Below, piece after piece: positions 11,351-19,735 of a stretch of DNA of 64,000 nucleotides. Both the position numbers and the translations under genes were made by a program. The notes under the pieces were generated by a model. It did not search any database. It worked only from the letters and a program-made list of their open reading frames with translations, and was not told the DNA's origin. Each line of letters opens with the position of its first letter. The first letter of the stretch is position 1. This DNA comes from Sipunculus nudus (Eukaryota; Annelida; Sipuncula; Golfingiida; Sipunculidae). The stretch lies in contig CM049308.1 in NCBI GenBank assembly GCA_026874595.1, positions 17,048,001 to 17,112,000 on the forward strand, in the 5' to 3' direction.

Positions 11351-11700
11351 GGCCAAATATAGACTCAAGGTCTATTCTACAGTTCAAAATCATAAACTCC
11401 AAACCCAATGGGCCTTGCCCAATTTCTTTACTGTCAAAATTTTCACATATCTGACTACCTGGCCCCCTGTTCGGTTCACCCTCAGGACACCCGATATCTC
11501 TTTCCCAATTTAACTCTCAGTTAACTCGCGATCTACTATTCTGTAATCTCGATACAAGTAAATTTAAGGGCCACAGTTTCAGAATTGGTGCTGCAACTGA
11601 AGCGGCAGCTCAGGGCAAAACAGATGCCCCAATACGCAATATCGGCCATTGGAAATCAAATGCATTTCATAAGTATATAAGATTGCACCTATCCCATTAA
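11351..11700 (+). pseudogene. DIRS tyrosine recombinase, C-terminal part
   Basis: After the deletion junction a frame reads NGPCPISLLSKF, a stop, LPGPLFGSPSGHPIS, then QFNSQLTR. It continues open through FKGHSFRIGAATEAAAQGKT and NIGHWKSNAFHKYIR to TAA at 11698. These are the hallmark boxes of a DIRS-type tyrosine recombinase: the H-x-x-R box, the G-H/W box and the nucleophilic Tyr. It is the remainder of the gene whose first residues lie just left of 9390. Exact start of homology is uncertain within about 40 nt. Confidence 0.85.
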
Positions 11701-12660
11701 GACTATCATTAGGTGAACAAGTGTTGAAAGAGTGTCATGATCAGTATGGACACCAGGGTGCTGACAGAATAGAGTTGCTCATTAGAGAGAATTTTTTCTG
11801 GCCAAAAATGCACCAAGGGATTGGACACTATGTAGACCAGTTTTAGAGGTGTGTACTGAGTTAACCAGTAAAATACAAGTGTTCACTTGGAAGCCTTTAA
11901 GCCTCCAAATCATTACAGGTAGTTGCCATGGATTTCACTCGGTTGGAAAAATCTTCCAGTGGGTATGAAAATGTATTAGTCCTTACAGACATCTTTACCA
12001 AATATGCTATTGCTATTCCAACAAGAGATCAGAAAGCAATAACTGTGGCAAGAGTGTTAGTCAACCACTGGTTAAGGAGGCTTGGTCCCCCTCAAAGACT
12101 ACATAGGGACCAAAAAAGAGACTTTGAAGCAATGGTTAGGAAGGATTTGTGTGACCTATGTGGTGTCAAGAAAACTTGTACGACAACATACAGGCCACAG
12201 GGGAATGGCCAGTGCAAAAGATTTAATAGAACTTTGCATAATTTACCGAGGTCTTTACCACCTGAAAAGAAAAGAAAATGGACGGAGTACACTGAAGAAT
12301 TTGTATTCTTCTACAATACCACTCCCCATTGGTCTACTGGATTCTCTCCATTCTTCCTGATGTATGGAAGGAAAGCTCAGTTTCAACAGCCTTGTCCAAG
12401 ATGATTTATTGAATCAATAAGCAACATCAACACAAGAAAAGAATATATCTGATTGAGTTGTGAAGCATCAAGAAAAACTGAAAGATGTTTATCTAATAGA
12501 TAAAGATGCAAAGATGCGCAAGGCATATTATGATCAAACTGCAATAGACCAGCATTTGGCAGTTGGCATGGAAGTTTTTAAACAACACCATAGTCAGAAA
12601 GGAAGGAATAAGTTCCAGGATGCATATTCCCCTGACTGATACACCATACTGTCTTGCAAT
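11701..12660 (+). pseudogene. Ty3/gypsy-type integrase remnant
   Basis: Retroelement integrase with an N-terminal zinc-binding HHCC segment (CHDQYGHQGADRIELLIREN then FFWPKM, 11730-11820; the first Cys of the CxxC is lost next to a TAG). An open catalytic core runs 11928-12404. Core motifs: MDFTRLEKSSSGYENVLVLT (first Asp), RLHRDQKRDFEA (second Asp, usual DQG partly changed), and TYRPQGNGQCKRFNRTL, where the family has Glu before RFNRTL but this copy has Lys. The C-terminal tail continues, broken, to about 12660 with IEPWNGVGKAKWVNRYE. No RT or LTR is adjacent, so it is a fragment abutting the DIRS end. Confidence 0.85.
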
Positions 12661-12729
12661 CATAAACAAAATATTTATTTAATTGAACCTTGGAATGGGG
12701 TTGGGAAAGCAAAGTGGGTAAATAGATAT

Positions 12730-13204
12730 GAAACTAGACATTTCAAGATGTGTCCTGTGACCTTTGACCTCATGACCCCAAAATCAATTCGGGTCTTGCT
12801 TTTCCAATGGGACATATAACAGTCAATTTTGAAATCTATACATCCATAAAGCAGGTATTATCATCCAGAAACTAATTTTTGGACAGATGGCTCCTGTGAC
12901 CTTAACCTCTGACTTTGTGACCTCAAATTTGATAGGGTTCTTCCTCTCTTGGTAGGTGAACTATGTGTGCAAGATGAAAGATCTGAGATGAAATGTTTGG
13001 CTGAAAATGCATCCACATCTTTTTAAAGATGTGTCCTGTGACCTTGACCTTTGACCTCATGACCCAAAAATCAATTTGGGTCTTGCTTTACCAATGGAAC
13101 ATATACAAGTCAAGTTTGAAATCCATACATCAATAAAAGCAGGAATTATCATCCAGAAACTAATTTTTGGACAGATGGCTCCTGTGACCTTCACCTTTGA
13201 CCTT
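12730..13204. repeat. TGACCT-rich repeat (family F), fragment
   Basis: Three units of about 145-150 bp containing tgacctttgacctcatgacc and cagatggctcctgtgacctt. They match the array at 42730-44200. The repeat ends abruptly at 13204, where a duplicated gene fragment starts (ccttgt / gaagaaacatcag). Confidence 0.85.
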
Positions 13205-13925
13205 GTGAAGAAACATCAGATGCACACTATTATGTAATTGCCATCATCGAAAATGAATGCAGCACCCTCAAGGTTCCTAAACACATGATAGAAGAACTGT
13301 TTGAGACCACCAATGAAAAAAGCCTAATCTATACCATGACCATTACTCCTGTCCATGTACAGCTCAGAGGTAAGTCTGATTCTTCTTTGTGGGCAATTAG
13401 TTTGATTGGGAGTTAATATTGAAGGCAGGGCACAAGTCTGCAGCACGTGAAGGCAATTTACATGACTTAATTGAGGTCAGTTGGGACATTTTCCTGGCAG
13501 GTTCATTCAGCATATCTCAGCCCAGGCGGGCAGACAGAATTTGCTAAAACTGGGAACCTCATCTGACGAGAGCAAGATTCAGGAAAACTTGTAAAGAATG
13601 TCAAGCCAAGAGAAAGGAGATACCCTCAATTGCCTCCATTATCACCCGCCAAACAGACTAAAGTCTGGGCTGAAGAGCATATGACAGATGAGGCTTCAGT
13701 TGACCTGCTAGCTAAACAAGGGTTCACAACAATCCAGGCTTTACAGCTACTGTAGACATATCTTGCTCTGAAATTACCAAGAGGGCAACAAAAGTTTATA
13801 CTGAAAGCAGTCGGCCCGCTCCAAACTCATCCACAGCGGACTTTACCGCATATTCCCACCAAATCGCAAGCGGCCCTACAGTCTCTTTAATCACTGTAAC
13901 CCTGGTGGTACAATACCAAATGTGT
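13205..13925 (+). pseudogene. Duplicated gene fragment, copy 1
   Basis: About 720 bp that closely match 14285-15012: gaagaaacatcagatgcaca, the exon-like HYYVIAIIENE segment, the gtaagtctgattcttctttg donor, the SAM-like segment (13655-13780) and the end phrase cactgtaaccctggtggtac. The left end is cut at the junction with the TGACCT repeat, so the 5' splice acceptor is lost. It is best read as a tandem duplicate of copy 2 or a shared mobile fragment. Confidence 0.75.
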
Positions 13926-14235
13926 ACCTGCTAGAATCAGTTTCTATATCACCATACCTTGCACTTTATCATAACTCCTCTCAACACCTACTTTCACTGA
14001 TACATTCTTTCAACCTTCACCTATAAAAATATTCTTTCAATTAACCTCTTTAACAATTTGCCTATTTTTGTTCACCTCACATTTTACCATTTCTTAATTT
14101 ACAGTAAATTAGAATGGTCACTATCCACAGCTTGTAATTTTAATGTCAAACACAAAACTATTCAACAAACACACGTCTATCCTCTAACTGAATAATATGA
14201 CTGTTTAAATATACAATACACAAAATCCATTATTT
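13926..14235. other. Spacer between duplicated gene fragments
   Basis: AT-rich sequence with no recognisable feature. It precedes the polypyrimidine tract and acceptor of the exon at 14244 and may be intron. Confidence 0.5.
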
Positions 14236-14243
14236 TATTACAG

Positions 14244-14453
14244 CTCCAAGAGACAAAGCACCTCAAGTCAGCGCAGCTATGTTGGGCAATGAAGAAACAT
14301 CAGATGCGCACTATTATGTAACTGCCATCGTCGAAAATGAATGCGGCATCCTCAAGGTTCCTAAACACATGATAGAAGAACTGTTTGAGACCACCACTCA
14401 AGACATCCTTATCTATACCATGACCATTACTCCTGTCCATGTTCAGCTCAGAG
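14244..14453 (+). CDS. Intact internal exon of an unrecognised gene
   Basis: A 210-nt phase 1-1 exon lies between the acceptor tattttattacag and the donor AG|gtaagtctg. It is open throughout and reads PRDKAPQVSAAMLGNEETS, then DAHYYVTAIVENECGILKVP, then KHMIEELFETTTQDILIY and a TITPVHVQLRG end. The coding-like composition and conservation in the copy at 13205-13370 suggest a real protein segment. I do not recognise the family. Since the downstream SAM-like segment carries stops, the locus may be a pseudogene or a gene fragment captured by a transposon. Confidence 0.55.
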
Positions 14454-14734
14454 GTAAGTCTGATTCTTCTTCGTGGACAATTAGTTTGATTTGGAGTTAA
14501 TTTTGTAGGCAGGGCACCAGTCTGTGGCACATGACGCGCGGTGACACATGACCGCCTGTCACATGACTCAATTGAGGTCAGTTGGGATATTTTCCTGGCA
14601 GGTTCATTCAGCATATCTCAGCCCAGGCAGGCAGACAGAATTTGCTACAACAGGGAACCCAATCTGACCAGAGCAAGACTCCAGAATATTGACAAGAATG
14701 TCCAGCCAAAAGAAAGGAGATACCCTCAACTCTC

Positions 14735-15022
14735 CTCCATTATCGCCTGCCGAACAGATTAAAGCCTGGGCTGAAGAGCATATGATAGATTAGGCTTCAG
14801 TTGACATGCTTGCTCAACATGGGTTCACCTCAATCCAGGCTTTATAGCTACTGGAGACACATCTTGCTCTGAAATTACCAAGAGGGCAACAAAAGTTAAT
14901 ACTGAAAGCAGTCGGCCCGCTCCAAACTCATCCACAGCGGACTTTTCCGCATGTTCCCGCCAAAACGCAAGCGGCCTTACAGTCTCTTTAATCACTGTAA
15001 CCCTGGTTGTACAATACAAAAT
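14735..15022 (+). pseudogene. SAM-domain-like segment of the duplicated fragment
   Basis: The frame reads EQIKAWAEEHMID, stop, ASVDMLAQHGFTSIQAL, stop, LLETHLALKLPRGQQKLILK, then AVGPLQTHPQRTFP. The pattern W..x..V..L...GF.....L..L...LAL.LPRGQQ.LIL resembles the five-helix SAM fold, a protein- or RNA-binding module. Copy 1 keeps Asp-Glu and Gln at the two positions where this copy has stops, but has its own TAG. Neither copy is fully open. SAM assignment rests on pattern only. Confidence 0.45.
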
Positions 15023-15690
15023 CTAAAATGCAGCAAAAGCCTAGAATAAGAATGAATCAAATACAGAAAATTATAACATTCATCTATTTTATGCACCATC
15101 GGGGGGGGGGGGGGGGAAGCAGGGCAGAGGGGAAGCCTGCTAAAACGGGTGTTTGAAGGTGGTGTTGCCCTTCACTTCCATTGTGATGCTATCCTGGATT
15201 TTTTTTGCAAATTTCAAGGGAAATATGAAATTGAAGCATCAGAGTGTGTTGGCAGATGCAATTTGATTAAATAGATGTTTTCATAAAAGCTATTGGAATT
15301 GTCTATTGTATTGTAATAGGTCCTTACTGGAAACTGGTCACAAGTGACACCAAATATTATGATTTTCATTTGTATGTTTGTAAAACATATTCATGTTTTG
15401 TACAGTGGAATGCAGATGCACCTTGCTTTCCAAGGATGTTAAAATGTGGGACAACTTTGTTTTACCAAGGGACAGCATGTACAACTCTGTGCTTGATTTT
15501 AGTTAGCTTGATCAGCCATCCATTGATTTGCTCAAGCAGATACTTTGCAAGATATTTGCTGGATTTGCAGTAGTAACAGAGGGGCAGCTGAGTGAGGTGG
15601 CAAGTTTTATGGAATGAAAAGTTCCCTTGAAACTTTAGCTCACAGCAAGTTAACCAATTTAGTAGGTGAGGCATGTTTTGGTGACTTGGG
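15023..15690. other. No gene; poly(G) tract
   Basis: A G homopolymer of about 16 bases lies at 15101-15116. No supported reading frame and no splice pattern are seen. Confidence 0.5.
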
Positions 15691-16362
15691 ATACAGCATG
15701 ACAAAGGAAAGAAATGCTACTCTTCATCATCACTCAACAGTGAACATGTCAAATTGGTTTGAGAAGAAAGAGAAAGCAGAACAAAGTTAACTCTTGCAAC
15801 TGTCAAGGAGCAAAGCTGCTGAACTCAGAACAAAAAAACAAAGCTGCTCAGGAAAAATTGGTACAAAAAGCTAAAGAGCAACTGTTATCAAGTAAAAAAA
15901 AAAAGAAAAAGAAGAGAGTTGACAAGGAAACAAGAATTTACATAGACTGTGAAAAGCCATGGGGGCCCTTGTCTCTCAAGTGCTGATGTCAAGAAACTGT
16001 TAGGTAATTACAGTAAAGCTGGAGACAAGAAGTCTGCCTTGCAGTCTGAAATTAAGTATCAGAAAATTGTAAGTGGGTCTTTAAGCAAGCATTTACGTGT
16101 GAAAAGAGCATCGGATGAGCTCATCTGCAGACTTCAGGCATACCTTCATGAAATATCTGGAACCAAAGGCATTAGCAACAAGAACACAAATGATTCTCCT
16201 ATGGAAATTGATCAGGATGAGCGACACAATCCAGAGCAACTGCACATGCAGGACACTGGTGAAACTGAACTCCTAAAGGGGGACAATGTAGATTTTGGTT
16301 CATCTAAGTCTGAGAAAAATCCTGGAGAACTGGTGGCCATATTCTATGAAGAAGATCTTTAA
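15691..16362 (+). pseudogene. Lys-rich coiled-coil protein with KSHGGPC motif, degenerate
   Basis: The first frame reads MSNWFEKKEKAEQS before a TAA at about 15787; it resumes with a Lys/Glu/Gln-rich coiled coil (KAAQEKLVQKAKEQLLSSKK) after a frame change. A second change near 15945 leads into KSHGGPCLSSADVKKLLGNY, then KSALQSEIKYQKIV and a Glu/Asp-rich tail ending at TAA 16360-16362. A KHGGPC...DV segment following a basic coiled coil occurs in uncharacterised proteins repeated in many invertebrate genomes, so I suspect a transposon-borne gene. That link is from memory, and function is unknown. It is inactive as written. Confidence 0.55.
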
Positions 16363-17259
16363 ATAGGTCAGGTTTTAAGTGCCATTGATAGTTCAACAGC
16401 AGATGTAACATTCTTAGAAAGATGTTAGTGACAAATGGCAATTTCAGTTGAAAGTCCCTGAATTGTTGCTGTTTGAGGGAATTCATAAGAACTACAAAAA
16501 ACATGTATCACTCATAAATAATAAGGTAACTGACTTGTTTTTACACTGCATGATATATATTGTTGTATCATAATGAAACCATATATTGTGTCTGATGTGA
16601 TAAGAACACATTAATCTCTTATTTAATATAAATCGGTGAGCTTAGGCTTATTCAGTGAATGTTATTTAAACTCCTTTCATTCTTAACTCATCTTTTGATG
16701 CCAAGTGTTTATAGTCTAGACCTGCTAACAACTGAGATATAGGCTCTTCTAGTGGAAAAAGTTGGGTAATTTGGCAGTTGCCTCATTGTGAAAGAACATT
16801 CTTTGCTACAGAAGGAGAGAATTTAAAAATGTCTGTATGTTGGCCGAGATTACTTTATGCATTGCTCTTAGCAACAGTATTGTTGAAGCAGGATTTTTTC
16901 ACCAACAGCATTACTTACTGACAGAAGACTGGCTACCAAACATAATACCATGGAAAATTTTCTGCTTTTCAAAGTGAATGATGCAGTTTGGACAGATTAG
17001 AAACAGGAAGATATCATGGACACTGCTTTGAACAAGTTCATGAAAAAAAACAAAGAAAGCAAAAACTAAGTGAGACACTGTGTGAAGCAGATATGTCCTG
17101 TGTGAAGAAAAAACATGATGCTAATCATGATTATTCAACATAGGATTCTCAGTCAGATCATTCTGAATCTGTTGACCAAAATGAAGAAGATGATGACCAA
17201 GGTGGAATTGATCATGAGATCCTTTTAGTCTCTGATGATGGCAGTTGCACTATAGATTT
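16363..17259. other. No recognised gene
   Basis: Fragments of acidic reading frame (DQSDHSESVDQNEEDDDQGG at about 17154-17213) precede the tyrosine-recombinase remnant and may be its decayed upstream part. Otherwise only AT-rich sequence. Confidence 0.4.
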
Positions 17260-17672
17260 CAGATTAGGAACTAAGTTAAGCAGTCTAAACCTGGTAGACA
17301 TCTAGCAGATCTGGTCTTACCTGCCTACCCATCAGACCAAGACCTGTGTGTAGTTAGACTGTTGGAGGACTATCTGGATAGAACAGTCCGTATAAGAAAC
17401 ACTAGCAAACTTTTCTTTAGCTATGTTAAACTGCACAAGAACATTAGTATTGCACCTCAGGCCATTGGATTACAGAACTACTTAGCATTGCAGGAATAGA
17501 CGCACAAGTATACATGGCACACAGCAAAACTAATGAACGTACCACTAGAGCAATCATGTGAACTGCTGGCTGGAGTAGCGAATGTACATTTAGGAAATTT
17601 TATGACAAGCCAGTCAGTGATGACACACAATATGGTATAACAATTCTTGATAAAGCACACAAGTGACAGCTG
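17260..17672 (+). pseudogene. Tyrosine-recombinase remnant, C-terminal half
   Basis: The frame from 17283 reads SKPGRHLADLVLPAYPSDQD, LCVVRLLEDYLDRTVRIRNT, SKLFFSYVKLHKNISIAPQA before a TAG near 17497. In the next frame TAGWSSECTFRKFYDKPV follows, with the Gly-Trp box and the catalytic Tyr context of eukaryotic tyrosine recombinases (DIRS/Ngaro/Crypton type). The H-x-x-R box region is scrambled by frameshift. It differs clearly from the recombinase at 11351-11700, so it is a separate element. No RT is adjacent; a Crypton origin is possible. Confidence 0.7.
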
Positions 17673-17804
17673 TTTACATTGTATGTTTACTAATAAAGTT
17701 TTTTTTGTATTCAGTGAACTCCTATTATTCATTGGATTGTCACAGTAAAACCATGTGTGCTTTGAAGTCTAGGTTGATGTTTAAGTGCTGGATGAGTGGA
17801 TGGA

Positions 17805-18052
17805 ATTTATAAAATTAAACAAACCTGTAAGTTGAAGTTTGATTGTAATTCTATCCACTCATCAGCAGCACTAAGATCAATCGCCCCCCTCTGAACCCAC
17901 CCAATATAAAACTTACACATGGTTTCTCTGCTTCAAAAAAGGACGCTTCAAGTGGCATGCACATTCTCTCAATTGATCTTGATGATGCTGATGAGTGGAT
18001 AGAATTACATTCAAAACTTCAACTTACAGGTAAATTTTTTGTTTAATTTATA
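17805..18052. repeat. Inverted repeat with about 46-bp arms
   Basis: Arm 1 at about 17825-17872 (cctgtaagttgaagtttgat then tgtaattctatccactcatc) is the reverse complement of arm 2 at about 17985-18032 (gatgagtggatagaattaca then cttcaacttacagg). The loop is about 115 bp. Flanking attaaacaaa and tttgtttaat extend the pairing. It may be a small MITE; no target duplication identified. Confidence 0.8.
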
Positions 18053-18292
18053 AATTATAATTGATGATGTATAACTCAAGTTATGTAAGCATATATTACC
18101 AACTGATTCCGTAAGCTCAATCAAGTATTGGTATGTAAAATGTGTTTAAGAGTTATAATGAAAGACCATTATAAGTTGTTATGTGTTTGCTGTTTTGTGA
18201 TTCCTCATGCCACATAGCTCAGAAAATATGGGTGACAGAGGCCTAAGTTCAGGTTTCCAAGGAGACTTTCACAGGCTTTCCTGCATGTCAAG

Positions 18293-19268
18293 TTCACACA
18301 TTCACTGCCTGGCCCGAGATATTTCCTCATTTTAAGTGACTGCTCCAGTGTCTAGCCCGAGACTTCTTGTCATTTATTTTCACCCCAAATAAAGTAGTAC
18401 TACATTATAATTCCAACCAAAAACATAGGTCAAGGCGTAGTAATAATTCTAATCAGTCTCCCTGAGGGGTCTTACCGCGAAATTAATTAGTTGGTTGTGA
18501 AGTGACCCCGCTGAACACAAGTATGCCAAGGAAGCAACCAAGGAACCCGTTACGACCAAGCTTTACAGTTGAACAAGTCCATGATGCATTTCTACATGGA
18601 GACGATTCCAACACTGATGATGGCTCTGAGACTGATGAAACAGATGACGGTAACAATTCAATGTTATTTATAATTTTAGATTGTTTTATACTGTCTAAAT
18701 ATCTCAACCCAGATCAGGGTAGGGTCTGCCCGCTAAATGCGATACTTCACACCTGAGGCGTGATCCGCTGATAAGTGTCAGCTCAATTAGTTTTATGGCC
18801 CATTAATTAGTCAAGTGCGATTGATGTGATATTGGCTCATGCAGGGCACATGCGTTAGGTTGTTATATACAAACAATCACCTGGTTCCAAGAATGAACGG
18901 ATTCAGTTGTGTAAATACACTTTATCCACAGATGAAACGATGTATCTAGACACACAATATTTATTTTTATTATTATTTGTATAGATGTAATAAACTCTGT
19001 TTATTATATTATTTTGTTGTTTACTTGTGAATGCTGAGAGAGACTGATGTGAGTATTGCCCAGTGAGTGTTCACTAATTGCTCTGGCCCAGTGCCAGGGA
19101 TCTCCGTTCTATGGTTTTATGGCCCCCTGCGTAATCAGATTATCACACCTCACTATCAGCTAATTAGCACCATCTCAGCCCCCCCCCCCTGACCTATGGG
19201 ATATGACTGTTGCAGCCTCTGTAGTCCTGGCACTTGGGGTATGTTTCGGCTGGCAGTGAATGTGTTAA
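18293..19268 (+). mobile_element. Non-autonomous piggyBac element with TTAA target
   Basis: Left terminus cacattcactgcctggcccg follows TTCA at 18293-18296. The right terminus, read on the other strand, is cacattcactgccagccgaa, abutting TTAA at 19265-19268. The shared 13-bp terminus CACATTCACTGCC, the TTAA target and the neighbouring uninterrupted host unit define the insertion. The left TTAA has one substitution. About 968 bp long; contains a truncated transposase start. Confidence 0.85.
18523..18648 (+). pseudogene. Truncated piggyBac transposase N-terminus
   Basis: ATG at 18523 opens MPRKQPRNPLRPSFTVEQVH, then DAFLHGDDSNTDDGSETDET and DD, a short basic start followed by the acidic stretch typical of piggyBac transposases. 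No catalytic domain follows within the element. The frame then runs into AT-rich sequence. It explains why the element retained internal coding sequence and supports piggyBac origin. Confidence 0.5.
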
Positions 19269-19735
19269 AAGATTCCAGGTCCAATGGTTTACAATTTGTG
19301 CCCTGTTAACAGATGACTACATCTTTAAAGGTCTCAAAAACAGAGATAAAAATCGTAAAAAATTGAAAAATACAAGTGGCTTCATCAGTCTGATGGAACA
19401 CTACTTGATCAATATCCATGCAAAAAATTATGATGCTCAATGCATTAATTGTTCAGATACTGGAGCTTTTGTATCAAATTTTCCATTATTCTGAGGGGTA
19501 CTTTTTAGCCCCACAGCTCGAAGAATATGGGTAACAGGGAACTTATTCCAGGCTTCCAAGACAATTTTTCATGGACCTCTCTGGATGTTCAGTTAGAAGA
19601 TTCCAGGTCCAGTGGTTATGATATGTGCCCTGTTTACGGACATATGACAGGACAGCCAGAAGGCCGGATGACCAGACCAACAAAGGGTGATTGCTTAAGC
19701 TAAGAGGACTAACAGTCAGCTTAGCTAAAAATATA

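Larger units (their letters stand above)
7147..11700 (+). mobile_element. Degenerate DIRS-type retrotransposon, interrupted by piggyBac
   Basis: Order on the plus strand: gag-like segment, reverse transcriptase, RNase H, start of a tyrosine recombinase (to 9390), piggyBac insertion (9391 to about 11350), then the C-terminal recombinase with its Arg and Tyr residues to the stop at 11698-11700. The RT-RH-tyrosine recombinase order is diagnostic of the DIRS order. Frameshifts, internal deletions and stops make it non-functional. I do not see the inverted or split direct terminal repeats. Confidence 0.85.
18210..19735 (+). mobile_element. Hairpin-ended element C, tandem units, disrupted by piggyBac MITE
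   Basis: Two related units start at 18213 (agctcagaaaatatgggtga) and 19514 (agctcgaagaatatgggtaa), each followed by ttccaggtccartggttta-type sequence. The 3' end is a hairpin of agctaagaggact / agtcagcttagct ending CTAA at about 19730. The first unit is split at 18293 by the piggyBac MITE and resumes at 19265 with ttaaaagattccaggtccaa; comparison with the second unit (cagttagaagattccaggtc) shows the uninterrupted form. Confidence 0.7.
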
